From Rhizobium leguminosarum bv. trifolii WSM1325 (GTDB lineage Bacteria; Pseudomonadota; Alphaproteobacteria; Rhizobiales; Rhizobiaceae): a stretch of 64,000 nucleotides of DNA. Below, piece by piece: positions 46,469 to 55,508 of the stretch. The translations under genes were made by a program, and so were the position numbers. The notes below the pieces were generated by a model that was not told the origin of the DNA, made no database searches, and worked only from the letters and a program-made list of their open reading frames with translations. The stretch spans positions 4,556,501 through 4,620,500 of the forward strand of contig CP001622.1 in the NCBI GenBank assembly GCA_000023185.1, in the 5' to 3' direction. Every line of letters starts with the position of its first letter. The stretch's first letter is position 1.

Positions 46469-47050
46469 TCAGCAGTCGCCGCAGGGGATCGAGTCGCCTT
46501 GCCGCTGGCGGTAGAAATAACTGCGGCTGATGGTGATCGTACGCATGCCATCCGGCATGAAGTTCGGGGCAAACAGGAACATCGTATAGGGGATGCTGAG
46601 TTCGGTACGGACCAGGAAACTGTTCGCCGTCTTCATATCCGCTGGCACGTTGCTCACCGTGGTGTTCTTGGCATAGGGCACCGTCCCATCCTTCGCCCAG
46701 GACCAGAGCACCTTCGCATTGGCACCGGCATCGATGGTGATCCCGGTGATCTTCAGCGTCAGCGACGTGGAGTTGTAGGGCACGAAGATCGCCGTTGCGA
46801 CCGACGGCATCTGCGCGAGCGCGCTCTTGGTGACGGATTGCTGCTGGGTGACGAGGTCGGCCACCGTTCCTGCGGCGCGCGTCACGCGCTTGCTGACGCT
46901 GAGGCCGACGGTGATCTCGAAAGCGCCGATATAGAGCATCACGAGCACGGGAAAGAGGATCGCGAATTCGATCGCGCCGGCGCCCCTGCGGTCGCGGGCC
47001 AGCCGCCGCACCGTCAGGACCAGTCTGGTGAACGGGTTGCGCAACGCCAT
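46469..47050 (-). CDS. TadE-family pseudopilin, second of pair
   Basis: This is a TadE/TadG-type minor pilin-like protein, 193 residues. A basic N-terminus is followed by RRGAGAIEFAILFPVLVMLY, the TadE hydrophobic helix with a processing site after the Gly before Ala-x-x-x-E-F. It then has a periplasmic domain ending in SRSYFYRQRQGDSIPCGDC. A pair of cysteines close to the end may form a disulfide. Its start overlaps the stop of the preceding TadE-like gene by one base. Confidence 0.85.
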   Translation of the reverse strand: MALRNPFTRLVLTVRRLARDRRGAGAIEFAILFPVLVMLYIGAFEITVGLSVSKRVTRAAGTVADLVTQQQSVTKSALAQMPSVATAIFVPYNSTSLTLKITGITIDAGANAKVLWSWAKDGTVPYAKNTTVSNVPADMKTANSFLVRTELSIPYTMFLFAPNFMPDGMRTITISRSYFYRQRQGDSIPCGDC

Positions 47051-47685
47051 TATGGATACTGCTCATTCTGGAAGGCCGCGGTCGCGACGATCAGATATTG
47101 CCGCGGCATCGAACCGTCGGAGGGACGTATCGTGGTGATGTAAGGTCGGACCAGATCCGCGGTGATTTCCCAGCGGTAGTAGGCGCGCAGCATATTGATC
47201 GTGCCGGCGCCGCCCGGCGCATATTTGAAGGCCGCCGTGTTGATGTCGGCATATTTGTCGGTGGAAAGCTTGGGGATCGTCGTCGGAATGGCCGAAAAGG
47301 TGCTGAACGTCTGCACATCCACGTAGAGCTTGCTCGGCGTAGCGACTTCGCTCGCCGAGCAGCGGATCAGGATCGAGATCTCATCGCAGAAAGCCTGCCG
47401 GAACTGCGCCTGGTTCATATCGGTCGTGCGGCCGAGATTATAGGTGATCTGCCCGGTTCGCATCCGGCGGCTCATCGTATCGACAGCATTGGAGACAAGT
47501 TCTTCGGCGGCGAAGGCGACGAAAGTTTCGAGGATTGCGAAAATCACCAGGAAATAGGGAATGGCGAGCAGCGCGAATTCGATCGCCGCAGCACCCTCGC
47601 GTGAGCGGGCGAGACCGCGAAACCGTAAGAAGCGGAACGGCGCAACAGCGCGCCCCTTATCCGTCTGCTGATCGATTGTCATCAT
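47050..47685 (-). CDS. TadE-family pseudopilin, first of pair
   Basis: This is a 211-residue TadE-like protein beginning MMTIDQQTDKGRAVAPFRFL at 47685 (or the adjacent ATG). The hydrophobic segment SREGAAAIEFALLAIPYFLV is at about 28-47, with the prepilin-like site before AAAIEF. The periplasmic part includes FRQAFCDEISILIRCSASEV with two cysteines. TadE/F pseudopilins are processed by the prepilin peptidase CpaA and help assemble the Flp pilus. The upstream extension of the frame is rejected. Confidence 0.85.
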   Translation of the reverse strand: MMTIDQQTDKGRAVAPFRFLRFRGLARSREGAAAIEFALLAIPYFLVIFAILETFVAFAAEELVSNAVDTMSRRMRTGQITYNLGRTTDMNQAQFRQAFCDEISILIRCSASEVATPSKLYVDVQTFSTFSAIPTTIPKLSTDKYADINTAAFKYAPGGAGTINMLRAYYRWEITADLVRPYITTIRPSDGSMPRQYLIVATAAFQNEQYP

Positions 47686-47798
47686 TGCCTGGACCCGAGC
47701 GACATTCTCAGTCGTCAGACTAAGGTCCGTTCGTTGATTTTCCGTTTCAACCTGACACGAGGATTTTAACGAATGGCCGAGGAAGCTCCGAAATATAC

Positions 47799-48209
47799 TC
47801 AGGGTGAGGCGGTCGCGGTGGCCGCTTGCTGCGCATGCTGCTCGCAATTCGGCGTGCAGGACAGCACGGAGCGCTGCGTCTGCCGGTAGACGCGTACCGT
47901 ATTGCCCTCGTCGATCGACACCAGGATGCGTTCGTCGAGGATCGCATTGCCGTCGGCATCGAGAAGCACCAGATTGGTGGTGCCGAAGCTGCGTCCCGTC
48001 AGCACGATGGTCTTGGCGTCGGCGACCGTTGCATCGGCGACTGCGGCATTGCCGACAATCACCTTGCTGACGGGGCGGTCGAGTTTCAAGACGCGCGCGT
48101 GATCCATATAGACGCGCAGCATGTCATCGTCTGCGGCCGCGGAAACTCCCGAAATACCGAAAACGGCGATCATGCCGGCAAAGAAAATGGTTTTGCCGCT
48201 CGATGACAT
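47799..48209 (-). CDS. Secretin N-domain-like pilus assembly protein
   Basis: This is a 136-residue secreted protein resembling the N-terminal domain of secretin CpaC (PF13629-type). The ATG at 48209 (MSSSGKTIFFAGMIAVFGIS) follows AGAGG and starts a signal peptide. The domain blocks DHARVLKLDRPVSKVIVGN, AVADATVADAKTIVLTGRSF and GTTNLVLLDADGNAIL align with CpaC residues (NKAVVVDLPEDAHDILVSD and so on). The C-terminal tail holds SCTPNCEQ. It is encoded divergently from pilA; it may assist secretin assembly. Confidence 0.82.
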   Translation of the reverse strand: MSSSGKTIFFAGMIAVFGISGVSAAADDDMLRVYMDHARVLKLDRPVSKVIVGNAAVADATVADAKTIVLTGRSFGTTNLVLLDADGNAILDERILVSIDEGNTVRVYRQTQRSVLSCTPNCEQHAQQAATATASP

Positions 48210-48589
48210 TGGGTCCTCTTTCATGATCACAGCGCAATATCCGCATAGAATGGAAAGAAATGGTGAACGAAGCCTTAAGCCTACCGCTCTGTTCCAGGAT
48301 GAAGCGCAATGCTCCGATTTGGTACGGTCTCTGGGCGGCGCACGCCTCGGTTGGAAGCGGAATTTGTGCTATTTCCGGATGAATGCTGCGGTTATATCAG
48401 GAATATTGTTAAATATTGAGGTAAGCGCGTAAGAAAATACTGACTCTACAAAGGCCTGTTGTCTCGTTCACATGTCGTTAACTCTTTTCCTTAAGCCGAT
48501 GGAAACGGCCATTCGCTAGGTTGCAGTCATCCGATCAACGGCAAACAGTTGGCGGACGTGCTGAACATCAACTGGAGTTAGGAGTTACC
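48210..48589. promoter_or_regulatory. Divergent region between the secretin-N-like gene and pilA
   Basis: About 380 bp without a gene. It holds the promoters of both flanking genes. A TTAA-N9-TTAAG element (48478-48494) resembles a CtrA site but has spacing two bases too long. The pilA ribosome site is a tandem GGAGTTA repeat at 48574-48587, just before the ATG. No other structure was recognised. Confidence 0.55.
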
Positions 48590-48778
48590 ATGACCAAGCT
48601 TTTTAGCCGTTTTCTGAAGGACGAATCCGGCGCGACCGCAATCGAATACGGACTGATCGCCGCCCTCATTTCCGTAGCGCTCATCACCGGCGCAACGAGC
48701 CTTGGCGGCAAGATCGGCAACGTGTTTAACGGCTTGAGCACCAAGATGGACACCTCGGTCACCGCGAGCGGCAGCTAA
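48590..48778 (+). CDS. pilA: Flp-type pilin
   Basis: This is the major Flp/Tad pilin, 62 residues (ctpA of Agrobacterium). The short leader MTKLFSRFLKDESG is cut before ATAIEYGLIAALISVALITG, where the glutamate at +5 of the mature protein is typical. The hydrophobic helix is followed by GATSLGGKIGNVFNGLSTKM. The ATG at 48590 has a doubled Shine-Dalgarno-like GGAGTTA. The extra 23 codons upstream are rejected. It is the first of the plus-strand pilus genes. Confidence 0.96.
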   Translation: MTKLFSRFLKDESGATAIEYGLIAALISVALITGATSLGGKIGNVFNGLSTKMDTSVTASGS

Positions 48779-48902
48779 GATAGCTGTTGCGTGACGGCAT
48801 TCGCATATGCCGGCCGGATTTTCTCCGGCCGAACTATCCGAGCGGGCTCACAGGCTGAACAGCCGTGAGCCTTTTCGCATCATGTCTTGATCGGATATAC
48901 GC

Positions 48903-49415
48903 ATGATCGCAGCTGCAGTTTTCCTGATACTGCCACTCTGCCTCGCCATGGCGGCGTTCTCGGATCTGTTCACCATGACGATCCCGAACCGCATTTCCGT
49001 GATCCTGACCGCCTCTTTCCTCGTCCTCGCGCCGTTCTCCGGCTTGGGACTGGAAATGATCGGCATGCATCTTGCCGGCGCCGCCATCGTCTTCAGCGCC
49101 TGCTTTGCTCTCTTTGCATTCAATGTGATGGGCGGCGGAGATGCCAAGCTGTTGAGCGCCACCGCGCTCTGGTTCGGTCTGAATGAATCGCTGCTTTTCC
49201 TGATGACCGATGTCGCCGCGATCGGCGGTCTCATCACCTTGCTCATCCTGCTGGTGAGAACGCAGTCCAATACTATTCTCGCCATCGGCCTGCCAGTGCC
49301 GAACTCGGTCCTGCTCGCCAAGAAGATCCCCTACGGCATCGCGATCGCAATCGGCGGCTTCATGGCCTTCCCTTCCTCGCCGCTGTTCCTCGCGGCACTG
49401 GAAAGCCTGAAATAA
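48903..49415 (+). CDS. cpaA: Prepilin peptidase CpaA/TadV
   Basis: CpaA is the inner-membrane aspartic peptidase that removes the leader of Flp pilin and pseudopilins. The 170 residues have several hydrophobic segments and the two active-site aspartates in AAFSDLFTMTIPNRIS and NVMGGGDAKLLSATALW, the GxGD-like motif. This is the short form without the cysteine-rich methylase domain, usual for Tad systems. It lies 124 bp after pilA; a hairpin overlapping a CtrA-like site follows its stop. Confidence 0.93.
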   Translation: MIAAAVFLILPLCLAMAAFSDLFTMTIPNRISVILTASFLVLAPFSGLGLEMIGMHLAGAAIVFSACFALFAFNVMGGGDAKLLSATALWFGLNESLLFLMTDVAAIGGLITLLILLVRTQSNTILAIGLPVPNSVLLAKKIPYGIAIAIGGFMAFPSSPLFLAALESLK

Positions 49416-49416
49416 C

Positions 49417-49431
49417 GGCATTTTAAATGCC
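49417..49431 (+). terminator. Small hairpin after cpaA
   Basis: GGCATTT and AAATGCC pair around a single T (effective loop larger). It starts 2 bp after the cpaA stop and overlaps the CtrA-like box at 49423-49438, so it may serve one or both roles. Confidence 0.4.
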
Positions 49432-49438
49432 CGTTAAC
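49423..49438 (+). promoter_or_regulatory. CtrA-type site before cpaB
   Basis: TTAA-ATGCCCG-TTAAC matches the CtrA consensus TTAA-N7-TTAAC exactly. It is 88 bp upstream of the cpaB start. In Caulobacter pilus genes are under CtrA; here it would control cpaB-F and tadBC. Binding is predicted from the motif only. Confidence 0.55.
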
Positions 49439-49525
49439 TTAAAATGTAAGCGTTCCATTAACCATAATTATACCAATTGCTGAGCATTCTACAGGGCGAA
49501 CATATCGTGCCCTGAGGAATGATCG

Positions 49526-50341
49526 ATGAAACCGGCTCGCCTTATAATCCTAGCTGTCGCCGTGGTGGCAGCCGGCCTCGCCGGCCTCCTGGCAATGCAA
49601 ATGGCGGGCAGCGGCGGTGTCGTTACCCAGGTCCGCTCGGTCGTCGAGAAGGAACCGACCGTCAACATCCTCGTCTCGAGCGGCAATCTGTCGGTCGGCG
49701 CAAGGCTGGATGACCAGGCGGTGCATTGGATGGCCTGGCCGCAGGGCGGCGTCGTTCCCGGCCTCATCACCGAAACCGACAAGCCGGATGCAATCAAGGA
49801 TCTGCAGGGCGCCGTCGTGCGTCTGCCGATCTTCGAAGGTGAACCGATCCGGCCGGAAAAGATCGCCGATTCCAGCAGCCGCATCCTCTCCTCGCTGTTG
49901 CCGGCCGGCAAGCGCGCCGTCGCGACTGAGATATCGGTGGCAACGGGCGCCGGCGGTTTCATCCTGCCGAATGATCGCGTCGACGTCATCATGGTCCGCA
50001 AGGGCGCGGAGGCCGACAAGCTCATCACCGAAACCGTGCTGAGCAATGTCCGCGTCCTCGCCATCGACCAGCAGATCCAGGAAAAGGACGACGGCTCGAA
50101 ATCGGTGGTCGGCACGACCGCGACGCTCGAGCTTACGCCCGATCAAACGAAGGTTCTTGCCGTCGCCCAGCAGATGGCGGACCGGCTGTCGCTCGCGCTG
50201 CGTTCGGTCGCCGATGCGCAGGAGCAGGATACCAGCGCCGCCGACTATCTGCTGAGCGGCGACAACGGCAGTGCGATCATCCAGGTCATCAAATCGGGCG
50301 CCATCGTCACGGATGCGGGCGCCGCGCCGAAGGCGGAGTAA
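49526..50341 (+). CDS. cpaB: Pilus assembly protein CpaB/RcpC
   Basis: CpaB is a periplasmic pilus assembly protein with an SAF domain, thought to contact the secretin. The 271 residues begin with a signal anchor (MKPARLIILAVAVVAAGLAG, residues 1-20). The SAF region includes VGARLDDQAVHWMAWPQGG and FEGEPIRPEKI; the following ILSSLLPAGKRAVATEISVA and NDRVDVIMVRKG are the family blocks. GAGGA precedes the ATG. It begins the run cpaB-C-D-E-F-tadB-C. Confidence 0.92.
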   Translation: MKPARLIILAVAVVAAGLAGLLAMQMAGSGGVVTQVRSVVEKEPTVNILVSSGNLSVGARLDDQAVHWMAWPQGGVVPGLITETDKPDAIKDLQGAVVRLPIFEGEPIRPEKIADSSSRILSSLLPAGKRAVATEISVATGAGGFILPNDRVDVIMVRKGAEADKLITETVLSNVRVLAIDQQIQEKDDGSKSVVGTTATLELTPDQTKVLAVAQQMADRLSLALRSVADAQEQDTSAADYLLSGDNGSAIIQVIKSGAIVTDAGAAPKAE

Positions 50342-50351
50342 GGACGTGCAA

Positions 50352-51851
50352 ATGGGCAATTCAACGCGGCGCGCCGGACCTCTCCTGACAGGTTGCCTTT
50401 CGCTGGCAATCGGCGCCTCTGGTATGGTGCCGGCCTCTTTCGCCCCACTCTTCGGTGCAGGCGAAGCGCGCGCCGATTCCGATAGCCTGGTCCGGATCTC
50501 GCAGACCGGCTCCAATGCCCATCGCCGGCTGAAGCTCGGGCTCAACAAGGCCGTCGTTGTCGATCTGCCGGAGGATGCGCATGATATCCTCGTCTCCGAT
50601 CCGACCATGGCTGATGCCGTGACCCGCACCTCGCGGCGCATCTACCTGTTCGGCAAGAAGGTCGGCCAGACGAATATCTTCGTCTTCGGCGCCGGTGGAC
50701 AGGAGATCGTCAATCTCGACATCGAGATCGAGCGCGACGTCTCCGGCCTCGAAGTCAATCTCCGCCGCTTCATTCCCGACTCCAACATCAACGTCGAAAT
50801 CGTCTCCGACAACATCGTGCTGACCGGCACCGTGCGCACGCCGCAGGATGCCACACAGGCCGCCGATCTGGCACAGGTCTTCCTGAAGGGCGGCGAGGCG
50901 ACGACCAGAACCGAAACGGCATCCGGCACCGGCGGCGACAGCTCTGTGGCGCTTTTTGCCGAAGGTCGCCAGAGTTCGCAGGTCGTCAACCTGCTGCAGA
51001 TCGAGGGCGAGGACCAGGTCACCCTCAAGGTGACGATCGCCGAGGTCCGCCGCGAGGTGCTGAAGCAGCTCGGCTTCGACAATCTGGTTTCCAATTCTTC
51101 CGGCATGACGGTCGCTCAGCTCGGCAGTCCCAGCGCCGACAGCGCCGCGTCGACGGTCGGTGGCGGTCTGGCGGCGCTCTTCAAGAGCTCGATCGGCAAA
51201 TACGACATTTCGACCTACCTCAACGCGCTGGAACAGGCCAAGGTCGTCAAGACGCTCGCAGAACCGACGCTGACGGCGATATCGGGCCAGGCCGCGACCT
51301 TCAATTCCGGTGGCCAGCAGCTTTATTCGACGACCGACAGCGACGGCAATGTCACCGTCGTACCGTTTAACTACGGTATCAGCCTCGCCTTCAAACCGGT
51401 CGTGCTGTCATCGGGCCGCATCAGCCTGCAGATCAAGACCAACGTCTCCGAACCGGTGGCCGGCAGCGGCAACGCCACCTATCAGCGCCGCTCGGCGGAA
51501 ACCTCGGTGGAGCTGCCTTCGGGCGGCTCGATCGCGCTCGCCGGCCTTATCCGCGACAATGTTTCCCAGACGATGGGCGGCACGCCCGGTGTCTCGAAGA
51601 TCCCGCTACTCGGGACGCTCTTCCGCCAGAAGGGTTTCGAGCGTCAGGAAACCGAGCTCGTCATCATCGCCACGCCCTATCTGGTGCGCCCGGTGGCGCG
51701 CAACCAGCTCAACCGGCCGGACGACAATTTCAGCCCTGAGAACGACGGTGCGACCTTCTTCCTCAACCGTGTCAACAAGGTCTATGGCCGCCGCGAGGCG
51801 CCCGTTGCAGACGCGCAGTTCCACGGCTCGATCGGGTTCATCTACAAATGA
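50352..51851 (+). CDS. cpaC: Tad pilus secretin CpaC/RcpA
   Basis: CpaC forms the outer-membrane channel for the Flp pilus. The 499 residues from ATG 50352 (MGNSTRRAGPLLTGCL), with AAGGA 9 bases upstream, have a signal peptide, an N-terminal domain (LKLGLNKAVVVDLPEDAHDI), a BON-like region with DSNINVEIVSDNIVLTGTVR, and the secretin domain ending in TPGVSKIPLLGTLFRQKGFE and ELVIIATPYLVRPV. The stop overlaps the next start by 4 bp. The small 47799 gene resembles its first domain. Confidence 0.94.
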   Translation: MGNSTRRAGPLLTGCLSLAIGASGMVPASFAPLFGAGEARADSDSLVRISQTGSNAHRRLKLGLNKAVVVDLPEDAHDILVSDPTMADAVTRTSRRIYLFGKKVGQTNIFVFGAGGQEIVNLDIEIERDVSGLEVNLRRFIPDSNINVEIVSDNIVLTGTVRTPQDATQAADLAQVFLKGGEATTRTETASGTGGDSSVALFAEGRQSSQVVNLLQIEGEDQVTLKVTIAEVRREVLKQLGFDNLVSNSSGMTVAQLGSPSADSAASTVGGGLAALFKSSIGKYDISTYLNALEQAKVVKTLAEPTLTAISGQAATFNSGGQQLYSTTDSDGNVTVVPFNYGISLAFKPVVLSSGRISLQIKTNVSEPVAGSGNATYQRRSAETSVELPSGGSIALAGLIRDNVSQTMGGTPGVSKIPLLGTLFRQKGFERQETELVIIATPYLVRPVARNQLNRPDDNFSPENDGATFFLNRVNKVYGRREAPVADAQFHGSIGFIYK

Positions 51852-52603
51852 GCGGGGCACGATCGGCAGCAATGGCAGAAAACAGAGATCAGGCGATGGC
51901 CCATATGATTGCGACGACACCCCGCTTCGGAATCTCGAAGGCGTTTTTTGCGATGGCCGCCATGTCGATGGCAATCCTTTCCGGATGCGCCGGCCCGCAT
52001 GACCAGCTGACGACCGGCGGCATTCCGGACGATTACCGCGCCCGCCACCCGATCATCGTCACGGAGGCGGAGCAGACGGTGGATATACCCGTCGCCTCCA
52101 CCGATCGCCGCCTGACCATCGCCCAGCGCGACCTCATCCGCGGCTTTGCCACAAACTACATCTCGCGCGCCTCGGGGCCGGTTTATGTGCTGTCTCCGCA
52201 AGGCTCGCCGAATTCGGCGGCAGCCTATCAGCTGCGCAATCAGGTCCGTGCCGAGCTGACATCGAGGGGGATCGCAAGCTCGAAAATCGTCAACACCTCC
52301 TATGCCGCCGCCGGTCCCGGCGATGCGGCGCCGATCCGGCTGAGCTTTACCGGCACCACCGCGGTCACCACGCAATGCGGTCAGTGGCCGAAGGACATCT
52401 CGAACGATTTGACCAACCAGAATTATTATAATTTCGGCTGCGCCTCACAGAACAACCTTGCCGCCCAGATTGCCAATCCGGAGGATCTGGTGGCACCCCG
52501 CGGCATGACCCCGATCGACGCACAGCGGCGCAACAATGCCATCCAGGAATACCGCACGACGACATCGACAATCGAAGATGTCGGCAGCGACAGCAGCTTC
52601 TGA
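51848..52603 (+). CDS. cpaD: Pilus assembly lipoprotein CpaD
   Basis: CpaD is an outer-membrane lipoprotein of Tad systems that stabilises the secretin. The frame gives 251 residues from the ATG overlapping the cpaC stop; ATGs at 51878 or later may be the true start. A lipobox appears in MSMAILSGCAGPHDQ, the cysteine being the lipidation site. The family core is QRDLIRGFATNYISRASGPV and the C-terminal FGCASQNNLAAQIANPEDLV, then PRGMTPIDAQRR. It is followed by cpaE after 14 bp. Confidence 0.9.
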   Translation: MSGARSAAMAENRDQAMAHMIATTPRFGISKAFFAMAAMSMAILSGCAGPHDQLTTGGIPDDYRARHPIIVTEAEQTVDIPVASTDRRLTIAQRDLIRGFATNYISRASGPVYVLSPQGSPNSAAAYQLRNQVRAELTSRGIASSKIVNTSYAAAGPGDAAPIRLSFTGTTAVTTQCGQWPKDISNDLTNQNYYNFGCASQNNLAAQIANPEDLVAPRGMTPIDAQRRNNAIQEYRTTTSTIEDVGSDSSF

Positions 52604-52617
52604 GGCGGAACGGGACG

Positions 52618-53895
52618 ATGAGCGCGATCGAATACGAAATCAAAAACCCCAGCGAGCTTCGCAACGCCGAGGAGGCGGTGCGCATGGCGGATCTGGAAAA
52701 CATGCGGCCGTTGCCGCGCATCTCCGTCCACGCCTTCTGCGAGAGCGAGGTCCTGCAGCATGTCATGGAACGCTGCGCCAATGATCGGCGCGTCGCGAAA
52801 GTCAGCATGCGCATCACCAGCGGCGGCATCGCCGCTGCCGCCAATATGTTTTCCGGCGCCCCGACGCCGAACCTCATCATCCTCGAGACCAAGGCGAATG
52901 CCGCGAACCTGCTCGGCGAACTCGCACCGCTCGCCGCCGTCTGCGATCCGACGACCAAGGTCGTCATTATCGGCTATTACAACGATATCGGGCTTTATCG
53001 CGAACTCATCCGCAACGGCATTTCCGAATATATGGTCCAGCCCGTCGCCATGCCCGATATCCTTGCGGCGATGGCCTCGATCTTCGTCGATCCGGAAGCC
53101 GAGCCGCTTGGCCGCAGCATCGCCTTCATCGGCTCGAAGGGCGGCACCGGCGCTTCGACCATCGCGCATAATTGCGCCTTCGGCATTTCCAATCTCTTCT
53201 CCACCGAGACGATCCTCGCCGATCTCGACCTGCCTTATGGCACGGCGAACATCGATTTCGACCAGGATCCGGCCCAGGGCATCGCTGAAGCGGTCTTCGC
53301 ACCCGATCGTCTCGACGAGGTCTTCCTCGACCGCCTGTTGACGAAATGCTCCGAGCATCTGTCGCTGCTTGCCGCACCCTCGCTGCTCGACCGTGCCTAT
53401 GATTTCGACGGCCAGGCCTTCCAGCCGGTGCTCGATGTTCTGCAGCGCAGCGCGCCCGTCACAGTGCTCGATGTCCCGCATGCATGGTCGGAATGGACGC
53501 GCTCGGTGCTGTCGAGCGTCGACGAGGTGGTCATCGCAGCGGTTCCCGATCTCGCCAACCTGCGCAACGCCAAGAATATGCTCGACGCGCTGCGCAAGAT
53601 GCGGCCGAACGACCGGCCGCCGCATCTCATCCTCAATCAGGTCGGCATGCCGAAACGGCCGGAAATTTCGCCGTCGGATTTCTGTGAGCCGCTGGAGATC
53701 GATCCGATCGCGATCATTCCCTTCGACATCCATCTTTTCGGCAACGCCGCCAACAGTGGCCGGATGATCTCGGAAGTCGACCCGAAGTCGCCGACGGCGG
53801 AAACCTTTTCGCAGATATCGCACATCGTCACCGGCCGTGTCGCGATCAAGAAGGCGAGGAAGGGCGGCCTGCTGGGCCTCCTAAAGCGCAAATAG
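52618..53895 (+). CDS. cpaE: Pilus assembly ATPase-like protein CpaE/TadZ
   Basis: CpaE is a ParA/MinD-like protein that positions the pilus machine. The 425 residues have a receiver-like N-terminal domain (to about 150) and a deviant Walker A GSKGGTGAST near residue 172. Other MinD blocks are ADLDLPYGTANIDFDQDPAQ and VLDVPHAWSEWTRSVLSSVD. The start is ATG 52618 after a short gap. The C-terminus ends KKARKGGLLGLLKRK, a basic amphipathic tail that may touch the membrane. Confidence 0.93.
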   Translation: MSAIEYEIKNPSELRNAEEAVRMADLENMRPLPRISVHAFCESEVLQHVMERCANDRRVAKVSMRITSGGIAAAANMFSGAPTPNLIILETKANAANLLGELAPLAAVCDPTTKVVIIGYYNDIGLYRELIRNGISEYMVQPVAMPDILAAMASIFVDPEAEPLGRSIAFIGSKGGTGASTIAHNCAFGISNLFSTETILADLDLPYGTANIDFDQDPAQGIAEAVFAPDRLDEVFLDRLLTKCSEHLSLLAAPSLLDRAYDFDGQAFQPVLDVLQRSAPVTVLDVPHAWSEWTRSVLSSVDEVVIAAVPDLANLRNAKNMLDALRKMRPNDRPPHLILNQVGMPKRPEISPSDFCEPLEIDPIAIIPFDIHLFGNAANSGRMISEVDPKSPTAETFSQISHIVTGRVAIKKARKGGLLGLLKRK

Positions 53896-53902
53896 ACGAT
53901 GA

Positions 53903-54002
53903 GCAATTCCAGCAAAAGCGGGAAGCGGCTTTGCGTCCGCAATTGCGTGAAAACGAACAGATAGAGCATTTCCATGACTCGGAGAGATCGGGAAATGCTC
54001 TA
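53903..54002. repeat. Rhizobial mosaic repeat between cpaE and cpaF
   Basis: Two palindromes sit in the gap: GCAATT (53903-53908) with AATTGC (53941-53946), and TAGAGCATTTCC (53962-53973) with GGAAATGCTCTA (53991-54002). Their form matches the interspersed mosaic elements of Rhizobium. The second is a perfect 12-bp hairpin ending 26 bp before cpaF. It may adjust message levels inside the pilus operon. Confidence 0.7.
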
Positions 54003-54027
54003 GAACGAGCAGATTGGATCGAGTGGC

Positions 54028-55503
54028 ATGTTTGGAAAACGCGGAAATGAGGGTTCCGGAAAGGTCGGGGGGGCGATTGCTCCTCCGCCGCCGGCTCCGG
54101 CCGCCGCCCCTGCGGCCTCTTCCCCCTCCATTCTGGTCGAACCCTCGCGCGAGTCCGCACGCCAGCAGGTGACGCCGCCGCCGATGCAGACGCCGCAGCG
54201 CAAGCGCCCGGCCCGCACCGATGAATATTACGACACCAAGGCGCAGGTCTTTTCCGCGCTGATCGACACGATCGATCTCTCGCAACTTTCCAAGCTCGAC
54301 GGCGAAAGCGCCCGCGAGGAAATCCGCGACATCGTCAACGACATCATCACCATCAAGAACTTTGCGATGTCGATCTCCGAGCAGGAAGAACTGCTCGAGG
54401 ATATCTGCAACGACGTCCTCGGCTACGGCCCGCTGGAGCCGTTGCTGGCGCGCGACGACATCGCCGACATCATGGTCAACGGCGCCGGTCAGACGTTCAT
54501 CGAAGTCGGCGGCAAGACGATCGAATCGGAAATACGCTTCCGCGACAATGCACAGCTTCTCTCGATCTGTCAGCGCATCGTCAGCCAGGTCGGCCGCCGC
54601 GTCGACGAATCGAGCCCGATCTGCGACGCCCGCCTGCCGGATGGCTCGCGCGTCAACGTCATCGCGCCGCCGCTGTCGATCGACGGGCCGGCGCTCACCA
54701 TCCGCAAGTTCAAGAAGGACAAGCTGACCCTCGATCAGCTCGTCCGTTTCGGCGCGATCACGCCGGAAGGTGCAACCGTGCTGCAGATCATCGGGCGCGT
54801 GCGCTGCAATGTCGTCATTTCAGGCGGCACCGGCTCGGGTAAAACCACGCTTCTGAACTGCCTCACCAACTATATCGACAGGGACGAACGCGTCATCACC
54901 TGCGAGGATACGGCCGAACTGCAACTGCAGCAGCCGCATGTCGTGCGTCTCGAAACGCGCCCGCCGAATATCGAAGGCGAGGGCGAGATCACCATGCGCG
55001 ATCTCGTCAAGAACTGCCTGCGTATGCGTCCCGAGCGCATCATCGTCGGCGAAGTGCGCGGACCTGAAGTTTTCGACCTGCTGCAGGCGATGAACACCGG
55101 TCACGACGGTTCGATGGGCACCATCCACGCCAACACACCGCGCGAATGCCTGAGCCGTATTGAATCGATGATCGCCATGGGGGGCTTTACCCTGCCGGCA
55201 AAGACGGTGCGCGAGATCATTTCCAGCTCGGTCGATGTCGTCATTCAGGCGGCACGCCTTCGCGACGGTTCGCGCCGCATCACCCAGATCACCGAGGTGA
55301 TCGGCATGGAAGGCGACGTCATCATCACCCAGGACTTGATGCGCTACGAGATCGATGGCGAGGATGCGAATGGCCGCCTGATCGGCCGGCACATGTCGAC
55401 CGGCGTCGGCAAGCCGCATTTCTGGGATCGCGCCCGCTACTTCAACGAGGAAAAGCGTCTTGCCGCCGCCCTCGACGCGATGGAAGCGAAAACGAAGGAA
55501 TAG
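54028..55503 (+). CDS. cpaF: Tad pilus assembly/secretion ATPase CpaF
   Basis: CpaF is the hexameric GspE/VirB11-type motor for pilus assembly and retraction. The 491 residues have a Pro/Ala-rich N-terminus, then [20 protein letters not shown], Walker [17 protein letters not shown] near residue 265, the Asp box [20 protein letters not shown], Walker [15 protein letters not shown] and the His box [20 protein letters not shown]. All motifs are intact. It follows cpaE after a repeat-containing 130-bp gap and precedes tadB by 5 bp. Confidence 0.96.
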   Translation: MFGKRGNEGSGKVGGAIAPPPPAPAAAPAASSPSILVEPSRESARQQVTPPPMQTPQRKRPARTDEYYDTKAQVFSALIDTIDLSQLSKLDGESAREEIRDIVNDIITIKNFAMSISEQEELLEDICNDVLGYGPLEPLLARDDIADIMVNGAGQTFIEVGGKTIESEIRFRDNAQLLSICQRIVSQVGRRVDESSPICDARLPDGSRVNVIAPPLSIDGPALTIRKFKKDKLTLDQLVRFGAITPEGATVLQIIGRVRCNVVISGGTGSGKTTLLNCLTNYIDRDERVITCEDTAELQLQQPHVVRLETRPPNIEGEGEITMRDLVKNCLRMRPERIIVGEVRGPEVFDLLQAMNTGHDGSMGTIHANTPRECLSRIESMIAMGGFTLPAKTVREIISSSVDVVIQAARLRDGSRRITQITEVIGMEGDVIITQDLMRYEIDGEDANGRLIGRHMSTGVGKPHFWDRARYFNEEKRLAAALDAMEAKTKE

Positions 55504-55508
55504 GCGAG

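Noticed and set aside
48478..48494. CtrA site before pilA
   Set aside because: The two TTAA halves are 9 bases apart instead of 7 and the second lacks the terminal C.
52426..53823. 465-codon open frame on the minus strand opposite cpaE
   Set aside because: It is a shadow of the conserved cpaE reading frame, with no support of its own.
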